Notes under the pieces: generated by a model
What the model saw: the letters and a program-made list of their open reading frames with translations, nothing else
Told to the model about the DNA's origin: nothing
The model's database searches: none
Origin: SIG607 sp045537575
GTDB taxonomy: Bacteria > Bacillota > Clostridia > Oscillospirales > Acutalibacteraceae
Direction: 5' to 3'
Assembly (NCBI GenBank): GCA_045537575.1
Contig: JAZSPU010000026.1
Coordinates: 1 to 56,493 of the forward strand
DNA length: 56,493 nucleotides
Shown here: positions 24,811-33,064 of the stretch, in pieces
Layout: every line of letters starts with the position of its first letter
Position numbering within the stretch: position 1 is the first letter of the stretch
Position numbers and translations under genes: made by a program

Positions 24811-25863
24811 ATGTTTAAAAAACAAGAAAACGAACTTCGTTATAAGAAGGACATAAAGCACAGTAAATTAGCGCGTGCCGCAGGAATAGTTTTAATGTGT
24901 GCGCTTATTATCGCCACTTCAGTTTACGGTTTTCTATCAGTAAACGTGGTGTCCATATTTGACGGCACCGAGGTAAGTAAGCACTACACCTTAAAGAGTG
25001 ACGTTCGCGGAATTCTTGTTGAAGCAGGTTATAATGAATCCTATAACGTTGTTTCAAATGCAAAAGACGGAAACAGAATAAATATTGAAGTGCGCGGTAC
25101 ATTCCCCGTATATATTACCTATGGGGATAAGACCTTCACTCATATTACTGCTCAGTCTTCGGTAGAAGAAATTATTGCAGATGCCGGCATAACTCTTAAT
25201 GACGGCGATTTAATTTCTCCTGACCTTAAAAAGATAATTGATAAAGAAAGCTATATTGACATCATCCCCGAAGAAGAGGAAAAAACAGTTGTTACCGCTT
25301 CTAAACAGGAAAAGAAAGAAGAAGATAAAAAACCTGCTTCCAGCAGTAATAAAAAGCCCTCTTCCAACACAAGCAGCAAAAAGCCTGCTTCTGATACAAG
25401 CAGTAAGAAGCCTACCACCTCATCTAAGCCCTCATCCAGCAGTTCTTCAAACGCTTCTGCTGTTACAGGTTCTTTAGGCAACGTTACCTATCCGGGAACA
25501 GCAAAGAATCCTATTTCGGAGCTTACTCCTTCATCTCCCATAGCTTTAGATGAAAACGGAGTTCCTTTAAATTATAAGAGCAGTAAGCGTGTTCAGGCTA
25601 CTGCCTATACTCACACAGGAAATAAATGTTCTACAGGCGTATGGCCCAAACCCGGCTATATAGCTGTTGACCCCAAGGTTATCCCTTACGGCACAAAAAT
25701 GTATATTGTTTCTGCTGACGGAAAATACGTTTACGGCTATGCTATTGCAGCTGATACAGGCGGATTTATTAAAAAGCGTCCTACAAACGTTGACCTGTTT
25801 ATGCATACTGAATCTGCTTGTAAAAAATTCGGCAGAAGAGACGTTATAATCTACTTCTTATAA
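24811..25863 (+). CDS. DUF348 and 3D domain cell-wall protein (YabE/Rpf-like)
   Basis: A 350-residue surface protein likely to cleave peptidoglycan. A transmembrane anchor (about 22-42) is followed by ubiquitin-like DUF348 repeats (about 50-160). Next is a Lys/Ser/Thr-rich linker with imperfect repeats of SSKKPASDT type, then a C-terminal 3D domain (about 255-350). The three conserved aspartates are in VDPKVIPYGT, ADTGG (Asp315) and VDLFM (Asp328), the arrangement of the lytic transglycosylase-like fold found in YabE, YocH and MltA. No G5 domain is seen. AAAAGGAG precedes the ATG. Transcribed alone. Confidence 0.88.
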   Translation: MFKKQENELRYKKDIKHSKLARAAGIVLMCALIIATSVYGFLSVNVVSIFDGTEVSKHYTLKSDVRGILVEAGYNESYNVVSNAKDGNRINIEVRGTFPVYITYGDKTFTHITAQSSVEEIIADAGITLNDGDLISPDLKKIIDKESYIDIIPEEEEKTVVTASKQEKKEEDKKPASSSNKKPSSNTSSKKPASDTSSKKPTTSSKPSSSSSSNASAVTGSLGNVTYPGTAKNPISELTPSSPIALDENGVPLNYKSSKRVQATAYTHTGNKCSTGVWPKPGYIAVDPKVIPYGTKMYIVSADGKYVYGYAIAADTGGFIKKRPTNVDLFMHTESACKKFGRRDVIIYFL

Positions 25864-25878
25864 TTAAGTTAAAAATTT

Positions 25879-25915
25879 ACGGCTATGTTACCAAATGTAA
25901 CATAGCCGTTTTTTT
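25879..25915. terminator. bidirectional terminator
   Basis: ACGGCTATGTTAC (25879-25891) pairs with GTAACATAGCCGT (25897-25909), followed by a run of T. It lies between convergent genes. Confidence 0.88.
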
Positions 25916-26417
25916 AATACTCTTTTATGTAGATACGCTCAATACTGCCTATTATAAGATTATGCCATCCGCCGTTTTTGTACCATTTTTCATCTATAGT
26001 TTCATCGGTCAAAAACTTTTTATCCATAGGCTGTATGTATTTCTTCTTAATAACAAGCGCCAGACGGGCTTCATTAAAATACACGTAATTTTCATTAGCT
26101 ATGGGAGAAAGCCCCGTGAGAGCCGTTTTATCCACCTCTCTGCCGCTTTTTGAACCGCACACCTTATGTATATCCTTGTTATCGCCAAAAAAGGTGAGGG
26201 TAAAATAATCGTTACTTTCAATAAAGTCCATTGTGTAACGCTCGGGGCGTACAACAACGGCAACGCTATCTTCGCCCCACATTTCGCCCATAAAGCCCCA
26301 AGAGGCTGTCATCATATTATAGCCTTCTTTATTTCCGGCTGTAATAAGCATATACTCCTTAGAGATAATTTCTATTACGTTTTCTTTAAAATCTCTTAAG
26401 CATAAATCTCTGAACAT
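25914..26417 (-). CDS. flavin reductase-like FMN-binding split-barrel protein
   Basis: A 167-residue protein of the flavin reductase-like domain family: TAGNKEGYNMMTASWGFMGE, then VVVRPERYTMDFIE, matches the FMN-phosphate-binding segment. Its role may be flavin-dependent reduction or flavin shuttling; no partner is evident. The ATG at 26417 is favoured because AGGA is 11 nt upstream; an in-frame GTG at 26426 would overlap the upstream gene's stop. It follows the symporter gene, probably in one transcript. Confidence 0.8.
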   Translation of the reverse strand: MFRDLCLRDFKENVIEIISKEYMLITAGNKEGYNMMTASWGFMGEMWGEDSVAVVVRPERYTMDFIESNDYFTLTFFGDNKDIHKVCGSKSGREVDKTALTGLSPIANENYVYFNEARLALVIKKKYIQPMDKKFLTDETIDEKWYKNGGWHNLIIGSIERIYIKEY

Positions 26418-26425
26418 AAAAATCA

Positions 26426-27802
26426 CTATCCTTTAAAAAAGCCGATGATGCCCACAACAAAAATAACTATAATAAGCACCGGAACTACAAAACGGTAATA
26501 ATGTCTTAAACCTCTTGCCATTTTTATACCGTTACCCGTATTGGTTTCTTTAAGATACTTATCAAAGCCCCAGCCCCACTTAGTAACACAGAATAAAAGG
26601 AAAATAAGCGCACCCAAGGGGAGAAGAATCTGACTTACCACAAAGTCTTCCATATCAAGAATGTTTTTGCCGCCGATATTTGCGCCGCTGAGCAGATTAA
26701 AGCCTAAAGCGCATGGAGTACTTAAAATAAGCATAGCTAAGCAGTTAACGATAGATGCTTTCTTTCTGCTCCAACCAAGGTTATCCATAAGATTTGCCTG
26801 AAGGTTTTCAAATACGGCAATAACGGTAGAAAAACTTGCAAAGGTCATAAACACGAAGAAAAGTGTTCCCCATACTCTGCCAAGAGGCATATTCACAAAA
26901 ATATTGGGAAGAGTTTCGAAAATAAGAGGAGGACCTGCATCGGTCTTACCGCCATTATATGCAAAACAAGCGGGGAATATTATTACTGCCGCCATAATCG
27001 CAACAAAGGTGTCAAGAGCGCATATTTTTATAGATTCGCCGGTTAAAGTGGTATCTTTCTTCATATAACTGCCGAAAATCTGCATAGAACCGATACCAAG
27101 ACTAAGTGTAAAGAAAGCCTGATTCATAGCCGCAACCATTACATCAAAAATGCTGATATTGTTTTCTCTCAGAGAAGCAACGCTGGGAACAAAAAGCTTC
27201 TTTATTCCTGCCATACCGCCGGGAAGTAAAACGCTGTTAACAGCCAATACCACCATTAAAATAAGAAGGGCTATCATCATCCATTTGCTGATTCTTTCCA
27301 GTCCCTTTTGAAGTCCCACGCTGCAAACGATAAAGCCTGCAATAACTACTATAGCCATCCACAAAACCATCTCTGTGGGGTTAGAAACCATATCTGCAAA
27401 TACGCCCTTTACCGCTTCGCTGTCCATTCCGCTTTTAAAGGTACCTTTTGCAAATTTAAAGAAATAGTTAGTCATCCATCCCGAAACGGTAGTATAGTAC
27501 ATCATAAGCAGATAACAGCCTATCATACATACCCATCCGTGAAGATGCCATTTATGTCCGGGTTTTTCAAGGGCTTTAAATGCGCCTAAAGCACTCTTTC
27601 TTCCTGCTCTGCCTACTGCAAGTTCCATAGTTAAAACAGGAATACCCATAATAACGAGGAATAAAAGATATAAAAGCACGAAAATACCGCCGCCGTTTTG
27701 TCCTGCAACGTAAGGAAAACGCCAAACGTTGCCTATACCGATAGCGCAACCTGCACTAACTAGCAAGAAACCGAGTTTACTTTTAAAGTTTTCTCTTGCC
27801 AT
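26426..27802 (-). CDS. neurotransmitter:sodium symporter (NSS) family transporter
   Basis: Sodium-coupled transporter of the LeuT/NSS fold, usually for amino acids. The 458 residues carry helix 1 with its unwound sodium/substrate site (GCAIGIGNVWRFPYVAGQNG) and ALGIG-type TM6 region (TLSLGIGSMQIFGSYM), with eleven or twelve helices overall. Tryptophan/tyrosine-type transporters are related, but the substrate is unknown. TAGGAG sits 9 nt before the ATG at 27802. Paired with a flavin reductase-like gene. Confidence 0.9.
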   Translation of the reverse strand: MARENFKSKLGFLLVSAGCAIGIGNVWRFPYVAGQNGGGIFVLLYLLFLVIMGIPVLTMELAVGRAGRKSALGAFKALEKPGHKWHLHGWVCMIGCYLLMMYYTTVSGWMTNYFFKFAKGTFKSGMDSEAVKGVFADMVSNPTEMVLWMAIVVIAGFIVCSVGLQKGLERISKWMMIALLILMVVLAVNSVLLPGGMAGIKKLFVPSVASLRENNISIFDVMVAAMNQAFFTLSLGIGSMQIFGSYMKKDTTLTGESIKICALDTFVAIMAAVIIFPACFAYNGGKTDAGPPLIFETLPNIFVNMPLGRVWGTLFFVFMTFASFSTVIAVFENLQANLMDNLGWSRKKASIVNCLAMLILSTPCALGFNLLSGANIGGKNILDMEDFVVSQILLPLGALIFLLFCVTKWGWGFDKYLKETNTGNGIKMARGLRHYYRFVVPVLIIVIFVVGIIGFFKG

Positions 27803-27957
27803 AATTTTCACTCCTAAAATTTAATAAACATATTGTACCATAACCCCTCGAGTTTGTCCACAAAATCACAAAAAAATCGTCTTGTTATATTTATATAAAA
27901 AATAAGTATAAGGCTTCTATAAAGACTGATAACGCTTATATGATTTTTGTAAAAATA

Positions 27958-27985
27958 TTGTAATTGCATCGAATTATGTTATAAT
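27958..27985 (+). promoter_or_regulatory. promoter of the 118-aa membrane protein gene
   Basis: TTGTAA (27958-27963), 16-bp spacer and extended -10 TGTTATAAT (hexamer 27980-27985). Confidence 0.6.
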
Positions 27986-28014
27986 TAGAACATAAAGAAA
28001 CGGAGGTATGAATA

Positions 28015-28371
28015 ATGGCAAAAGAAAAAATCAATTTACGAGATGAGTTACGCGCTCACAAATTTGAATTTGATTTACTACAAAAAATCCCCTGCTCAAA
28101 ACAAGAAAATAAGGAATACGAACAGTTATTGAAAGATGGCGGTACTCTTCCGGAAGGTGTTTATGCTTATGTTTATGATGGTGACGTAACATCAGCTACA
28201 GAATTCTATACAATTTACGAAACAGACTTAACAGAATCAGAAATAAGAGAATATCTTACATATAAACAATTAAGTCTTATTAGAACAATAAAAAAATGTG
28301 TTATGTTCTTTACTGTTTTGACTATAATTGGAATGATTGCATACTTCTTAAGTATGATGACTGCTTTTTGA
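28015..28371 (+). CDS. hypothetical protein with C-terminal membrane helix
   Basis: A 118-residue protein with a hydrophilic, acidic body (1-88) and one transmembrane helix at the C-terminus (about 94-116, CVMFFTVLTIIGMIAYFL). The tail-anchored layout puts the body in the cytoplasm. CGGAGG precedes the ATG, and promoter and terminator are clear, so it is expressed as a single gene. I do not recognise the family. Codon use is more AT-rich than in the neighbours, hinting at a different origin. Confidence 0.7.
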   Translation: MAKEKINLRDELRAHKFEFDLLQKIPCSKQENKEYEQLLKDGGTLPEGVYAYVYDGDVTSATEFYTIYETDLTESEIREYLTYKQLSLIRTIKKCVMFFTVLTIIGMIAYFLSMMTAF

Positions 28372-28387
28372 TTTGAACAATACATAC

Positions 28388-28427
28388 AAAAAAGGACTAT
28401 GGCATTTCGTGTGTCATAGTCCTTTTA
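28388..28427 (+). terminator. terminator after the 118-aa gene
   Basis: AAAAGGACTATG pairs with CATAGTCCTTTT; the loop region is about 13 bases. Confidence 0.8.
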
Positions 28428-28455
28428 AAAAGTTTGCACCACAGTAGATTTAATT

Positions 28456-28634
28456 AATGAAATATTCGCTATATGCGAATATGAAATAATATGCTAAAGC
28501 ATATTATGAAATTTCCTGCTATGCAGAAAGTGAAATAAAATAAATCCTATAATGCCCGCAGGCATTTCATTTGCTCTAGGCAAATTTCATACACAAAGTG
28601 TATTTCACAAATCCGCAAACGGATTTATTTCATT
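28456..28634. repeat. seven-hairpin ladder with paired ATGAAAT/ATTTCAT spacers
   Basis: Four spacers of the form (A/G)TGAAAT at 28457, 28481, 28506 and 28530 are followed by four inverted spacers ATTTCA(T/C) at 28564, 28584, 28602 and 28627. They nest: first with last, and so on. Between them lie seven hairpins with different arms: ATATTCGC/GCGAATAT, TAATATGC/GCATATTA, CTGC/GCAG (extended by TTT/AAA past a bulge), AATGCC/GGCATT (centre), ATTTGC/GCAAAT, ATACAC/GTGTAT and AAATCCG/CGGATTT, with loops of 3-5 bases. The predicted fold is three stacked four-way junctions capped by one hairpin. It has no coding potential and is strand-symmetric. Function is unknown. Confidence 0.75.
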
Positions 28635-28718
28635 GTTCTCAAAGAGATAAACAAAAAATGCTTCGCATAAAGCGAAGCATTTTGTTTTTCGTTTGTACGA
28701 AATTATCTCTTTGAGAAC
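28635..28718. repeat. 16-bp inverted repeat using the rpsI 3' end
   Basis: GTTCTCAAAGAGATAA (28635-28650) is the exact inverted copy of 28703-28718, which encodes the last residues and stop of S9. The arms flank the rpsI terminator. Confidence 0.85.
28655..28690 (-). terminator. terminator of rplM-rpsI
   Basis: On the minus strand AAAATGCTTCGC pairs with GCGAAGCATTTT around a 5-base loop, followed by TTGTTT. T residues also follow on the plus strand. Confidence 0.85.
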
Positions 28719-29101
28719 TGAGGTGCTCTTCTTGCGCCTTTGAGTCCGTATTTCTTTCTTTCCTTCATACGAGGATCACGAGTAAGGAATCCGGCTTTCT
28801 TAAGCTGGGCACGAAGCTGGTCATCACTCTGAAGTAATGCACGAGCGATACCGTGACGGATAGCGCCTGCCTGACCGGTAACACCGCCACCTGCAACGCG
28901 GCATACGATGTCAAACTTTTCAGCAGTCTCGGTAAGAGCGAGGGGCTGACGAACGATAAGCTTTAAGGTTTCAAGACCGAAATAATCGTCGATATCTCTG
29001 TCATTGATAGTGATTTTGCCTGTGCCGTTGTAAAGACGAACGCGAGCTACAGAACTTTTTCTTCTACCAGTACCGTAGAAATAAGGTTTACTTTCAAACA
29101 T
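28703..29101 (-). CDS. rpsI: 30S ribosomal protein S9
   Basis: The 132-residue S9 with the RNA-binding tail ending SKR that reaches the ribosomal P site. YGTGRRKSSVARVRLYNGTG and AGGGVTGQAGAIRHGIARAL are diagnostic. It follows rplM by 20 bases, the universal order. Its stop and last codons form one arm of a 16-bp inverted repeat downstream. Confidence 0.98.
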   Translation of the reverse strand: MFESKPYFYGTGRRKSSVARVRLYNGTGKITINDRDIDDYFGLETLKLIVRQPLALTETAEKFDIVCRVAGGGVTGQAGAIRHGIARALLQSDDQLRAQLKKAGFLTRDPRMKERKKYGLKGARRAPQFSKR

Positions 29102-29121
29102 ATTCTTTTGCTCCCTTCTTA

Positions 29122-29547
29122 TTAGTCAACGAGTTTAGGCTTCTGAGCAACCTGCTTGTAATCAGTACCCTGATATACGTGAAGTCTGGTCAAAGCTTTT
29201 CTTCCGATAGTAGTGTCGGGAACCATTCCCTTGATTGCGAGTTCCATTGCCAACTCAGGACGGGTGCTCATAAGAGTGTCGTATTTAACCTCTTTAAGAT
29301 GACCGATCCAACCGGTATGACGACGGTAGAATTTCTGCTGTAACTTCTTACCGGTAAGAACTGCCTTTTCAGCATTGATAACGATAACGAAGTCGCCGCA
29401 GTCAACATTAGGTGTAAATTCGGGTTTGCCCTTACCGCGAAGTAAGTCAGCAACCTTAACTGCAGTACGGCCAAGGGGCTTATCTGCAGCATCTACAATG
29501 TACCATTTGCGCTGTACGTCAGCGGGTTTTGCCATAAATGTAGACAT
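29122..29547 (-). CDS. rplM: 50S ribosomal protein L13
   Basis: The 141-residue L13, an early assembly protein of the large subunit. Typical segments are KWYIVDAADKPLGRTAVKVA, RRHTGWIGHLKEV and GMVPDTTIGRKAL. GGAGGAAGTATT precedes the ATG at 29547; an upstream ATG would add 22 non-conserved residues containing the ribosome site. First gene of rplM-rpsI. Confidence 0.97.
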   Translation of the reverse strand: MSTFMAKPADVQRKWYIVDAADKPLGRTAVKVADLLRGKGKPEFTPNVDCGDFVIVINAEKAVLTGKKLQQKFYRRHTGWIGHLKEVKYDTLMSTRPELAMELAIKGMVPDTTIGRKALTRLHVYQGTDYKQVAQKPKLVD

Positions 29548-29581
29548 AATACTTCCTCCAAATAATTTTTTTACCTTGAGT

Positions 29582-29610
29582 ATGTTACCACATTTGTTTT
29601 GCCTTGTCAA
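29582..29610 (-). promoter_or_regulatory. promoter of rplM-rpsI
   Basis: On the minus strand TTGACA (29605-29610), 17-bp spacer, TAACAT (29582-29587). Confidence 0.7.
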
Positions 29611-29716
29611 CACTTATTTTAATAAAATTTAATTTAAAATTTAAAAGCTCTTGTTTTCTCGTTTTTTCTTCGTTTTTCTCTTATTTGCTCACTTGCGATT
29701 TTTATTTTTTATTACT

Positions 29717-29753
29717 AAAAAACTCCCGATTTTCAATAAATCAGGAGTTTTTT
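29717..29753 (-). terminator. terminator of the beta-galactosidase gene
   Basis: On the minus strand AAACTCC-type arms (AAAACTCC and GGAGTTTTTT on the plus strand) pair with an inner GATTT/AAATC helix, then TTTTTT. It lies immediately after the stop. Confidence 0.75.
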
Positions 29754-29757
29754 ACTT

Positions 29758-32733
29758 TTAGATATTGATTGTAAAGGTGAAATGAATGTCCTTATCATTC
29801 ATCTGATATTTTTCAATAAGCGCAGGACCGCAGGAGTTACTGCCGATACCCGAAGACTTATAATCGATACGAACAAAGGTAGCTTTGCTCTCCCCTATTT
29901 CATCGGTATGGTCTGCCTTCATTATCTGGTCAATACTGTACTGTGAAACTGCTGTTTCAAAGGTTGTTTGGGCCTTAAAGGTAATTTTATCGGCGAGGGT
30001 TAGCTCTCTTACCTTGGTATGATTTCCGTGCTCTTGGGGACGGATATAGTTTACATATTCGTTTTCTGCCGAGCTTACATAGAAATCAAGAGCGCAGTTA
30101 TGATAAAGGTCACAGTAGTTTTCTTCGGGGCCCATACCAAAGTACTCAAATTCCATATTCTTATTCTTAAAGGCAAATTCGAAGCCAAGTCTTTGCAGCC
30201 ACATTCCGAAGTTTCTCAGTTTTCCGTCAAGTTCAACCTTAACCGTTCCGTTTTCGCCTATGGTATAAGAAAGGCTATAGAAGAACACAGGAGCGCGGGA
30301 AACGGTTGCAAGAGCTACGTCAAAGGTGATTTTATTGCCTTCGATTTTGCTGTTGCGCACGTTATACCAAGCATAGTCAAGGTTTTCTCCCGACCATATG
30401 TCTATCTTAATAAGGCGGTTCTTCACGTTACGCTCGTTATCAGTCCAAGGTCTATAGAGGGAAAGGTTGGTAGGAGCATATAGCTGTTCCTTACCGTCAA
30501 TTATCATACTTTCGATATTACCCGACTGCTTATTAAAGCCATATTTAAAGTTTTCACCCTCGGCATAGATAAAGAGTCCTTCCTCGTAAATCTTAGCAGA
30601 GCCCTTAATTTCTTCAAGAATATTTTCCTTTTCGCACTCAATTTCCTGCTGTAAAGTGCCAAGCTCATTAGCGCCCTGATAAAGAGTTGCGGTTACTGTG
30701 CAGCCATACTTACAGCTTTCAGGGAATTTGGCAGTAGTTTCAATAACACCCTTTTGGTGCGGCGCAACATCAAGCGCAACGGTATTTTCTTCAAGCACTT
30801 CGCCGTCACCTGCCAACACGTAGGTCAACTTACATTCATTAAGATTTGTAAAGTCGAAACGGTTTTCAACGGTGATTTTGCCATCCTTATATTCAAAACG
30901 GAAAGGCGCGTAAGCGGTTTTTGCTTCTAAAGTACCTGATTTAAAGCTTCTGTCAGCAAATACAAGACCGTCACAGCAGAAGTTTCCGTCGTGAGTAAGT
31001 TCTCCTTCAAAGTCGCCGCCGTATTTTTGTACGCCGTCAACTATAACGGTATGGTCACACCATTCCCAGATACAACCGCCCACAAGCGCGGGATGAGAAT
31101 AGAATTTTTCTACGTAATCAAAAACATCTCCGGGGCCGTTACCCATAGCGTGAGCATATTCACAAAGGAATATAGGCTGGTCAACAAGATTTGTAGAAGT
31201 CCAACGATCAAGTTCATTTAAGGAAATATACATACCCGAATGGAAATGAGCTCTTCTCATATCGGTTATGGCTTTTTCGCGATCTTTAACAGCAATTTCC
31301 AGTCTTTCTTTTGCCTCTTCTACGTTTTCATTTCTCTTTTGGGCAATTTCAAGATTTTCTTTAGCCTTATTGAAGGCACCATCCCAACGATGAAAAGCGC
31401 GGGAAGCATCTTCTGCGTGGTAAAGACGTTTGGTTTCAACAGTAGCTAACCACTCAAGCATTGCAATATGGTTAGGACCGTGACCGCTTTCGTTACCCGT
31501 TGACCACATAAAGATACTTGCATGGTTTTTATCTCTGTGGTAAGCTCTTGCCATACGCTCAATGTGTTCGTCCTTCCAAACGTCCATAGAGCAGGGCCAT
31601 TCGCCTGTTTCTACGTCATAGCCATAGGGAACGTTAGAATAACGTCTTACAAAGCCGTGGGTTTCAATGTCGGTTTCAAGCACAACGTAAAAGCCCATTT
31701 TATCGCAGAAGTTAAGGAAACGTGGAGTAGGAGGATAATGAGAGGTTCTTATGCAGTTAATGTTAAGCTCCTTCATTAGCTTAAGGTCATTGATAATATC
31801 CTCATCACTCATAACCCAACCGTTTTCGGGGTGAGAATCGTGGTGGTTTACACCCTTAAGCATTACCGAAACGCCGTTTACAAGAAATTCGTTATTTTCG
31901 CTTATTGAGAAGGTACGAAGTCCTACGTTTTCAAAAATAACTTCCCCTGCTTTTTTAAGTTCTATTTCATAAAGATAGGGCTTTTCAGCATTCCATAAAA
32001 CAGGACTGTCTATTTTTATTTCAGCCTTGCCCTCTTCATCAGTAACGGTAGCGCCTATAACCTCGCCGTTATCGTAAAGGGTAACGTCAACATCTGCATC
32101 GGTTTTTACAATAACTGTATCATTATTTTCGGTCTCAACAGAAAAATCAACAATATGACCTACGGGACGTTCAAGAACATAAACGTCTCTGAAAATACCG
32201 TTGCATCTGAAGAAGTCCTGATCTTCAAGGTAGCTTCCTACGCACCATTTATATACTACTACTCTTACGGTATTTTTGCCAACATTTACAAATTCGCTTA
32301 TATCAAATTCAGCCTGTAGGTGACTACCCTGAGTAAAGCCTATGTAATTTCCGTTAACAAAAACAGATGCACAAGAAGATACACCTTCCATAACAAAATA
32401 GGTCTTTTTATTATCATCGGTAACGTTAAAATCCTTTTCATAAATTCCGCAAGGATTTACATTGGGAACGTATGGAGGATCAAGAGGATAGGGATAGTTA
32501 ATATTGCAGTAGTTAGGATTTTCATAACCTGTATTCTGCCAGGTAGAAGGCACCTTTACCTTATCCCATTTAGCAATTTTGCCGTTTACTTCCACAGCAT
32601 CGCTGTTAGCATAATAATTAAAACGCCATTCGCCGTTTAAAAGAGTATAAACAGCCTCGCCCTCGGGGATATAAAACGCCCTTTGAGGAAGACGGTTTTC
32701 ACTTGTTTTTTCGAATTTTTCATAGAATCTCAT
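29758..32733 (-). CDS. glycoside hydrolase family 2 beta-galactosidase (LacZ-type)
   Basis: Hydrolyses terminal beta-galactosides such as lactose. At 991 residues it is a LacZ-length enzyme: sugar-binding jelly roll (about 25-195), Ig-like domain, TIM barrel (from about 290), Ig-like domain and C-terminal beta-sandwich (about 715-990). Acid/base Glu415 is in STGNESGHGPNH, and the nucleophile Glu525 in FLCEYAHAMGNGPG. An unusual stretch of about 47 residues (449-495, LEIAQKRNENVEEAKERLEI and following) is a charged, coiled-coil-like insertion in the barrel. GAGGTG sits 7 nt before the ATG at 32733. No signal peptide, so it is cytoplasmic. TATAAT at 32775-32780 (minus) is a likely -10. Confidence 0.92.
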   Translation of the reverse strand: MRFYEKFEKTSENRLPQRAFYIPEGEAVYTLLNGEWRFNYYANSDAVEVNGKIAKWDKVKVPSTWQNTGYENPNYCNINYPYPLDPPYVPNVNPCGIYEKDFNVTDDNKKTYFVMEGVSSCASVFVNGNYIGFTQGSHLQAEFDISEFVNVGKNTVRVVVYKWCVGSYLEDQDFFRCNGIFRDVYVLERPVGHIVDFSVETENNDTVIVKTDADVDVTLYDNGEVIGATVTDEEGKAEIKIDSPVLWNAEKPYLYEIELKKAGEVIFENVGLRTFSISENNEFLVNGVSVMLKGVNHHDSHPENGWVMSDEDIINDLKLMKELNINCIRTSHYPPTPRFLNFCDKMGFYVVLETDIETHGFVRRYSNVPYGYDVETGEWPCSMDVWKDEHIERMARAYHRDKNHASIFMWSTGNESGHGPNHIAMLEWLATVETKRLYHAEDASRAFHRWDGAFNKAKENLEIAQKRNENVEEAKERLEIAVKDREKAITDMRRAHFHSGMYISLNELDRWTSTNLVDQPIFLCEYAHAMGNGPGDVFDYVEKFYSHPALVGGCIWEWCDHTVIVDGVQKYGGDFEGELTHDGNFCCDGLVFADRSFKSGTLEAKTAYAPFRFEYKDGKITVENRFDFTNLNECKLTYVLAGDGEVLEENTVALDVAPHQKGVIETTAKFPESCKYGCTVTATLYQGANELGTLQQEIECEKENILEEIKGSAKIYEEGLFIYAEGENFKYGFNKQSGNIESMIIDGKEQLYAPTNLSLYRPWTDNERNVKNRLIKIDIWSGENLDYAWYNVRNSKIEGNKITFDVALATVSRAPVFFYSLSYTIGENGTVKVELDGKLRNFGMWLQRLGFEFAFKNKNMEFEYFGMGPEENYCDLYHNCALDFYVSSAENEYVNYIRPQEHGNHTKVRELTLADKITFKAQTTFETAVSQYSIDQIMKADHTDEIGESKATFVRIDYKSSGIGSNSCGPALIEKYQMNDKDIHFTFTINI

Positions 32734-32863
32734 TTTAAGCACCTCACCTTTCGGTAATTCTAAAAGAATTATATATTATACGAGATAAAAAAGCAATAAG
32801 AAAATACATTTTTGAACATTTTTGGTAAACATTTGCCACCAAACATAACTCTGTTCCCTAAAA

Positions 32864-32902
32864 AAATCAACCGCCTTACCCAGCAGTAAGACGGTTGATG
32901 TT
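32864..32902 (-). terminator. terminator after the alcohol dehydrogenase relic
   Basis: On the minus strand ATCAACCG-t-CTTAC pairs with GTAAG-g-CGGTTGAT, followed by TTTTTT. Confidence 0.75.
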
Positions 32903-32911
32903 TTATTTTTA

Positions 32912-33055
32912 TTAGAGAAGTGATTTATAAAGAGCGGTGATTTCTTCAACGCTTGTTTCTCTGGGGTTACCGGGACGACAAGCATCATCGAATGCAGACT
33001 GCGCAAGGAATGCAACGTCTTCTTTCTTGATCACTTCAAGAACTTTGTTTAAAAT
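32912..33055 (-). pseudogene. C-terminal remnant of an iron-containing alcohol dehydrogenase
   Basis: The minus strand encodes about 45 residues, LAQSAFDDACRPGNPRETSV then EEITALYKSLL and stop (32912-32914). This is the standard end of FucO/AdhE-type iron alcohol dehydrogenases. Nothing of the remaining ~340 residues is present: the frame meets a stop directly upstream, and the amidohydrolase gene begins its last codon 10 bases away. No start codon or ribosome site is available. The original terminator is retained. Confidence 0.78.
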
Positions 33056-33064
33056 TCGACAATT

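Noticed and set aside
28456..28718. CRISPR-like or attC-array reading of the hairpin ladder
   Set aside because: Spacers are hairpins of unequal size, direct repeats are only 5-7 bases, and there are no cas genes or integrase in the window.
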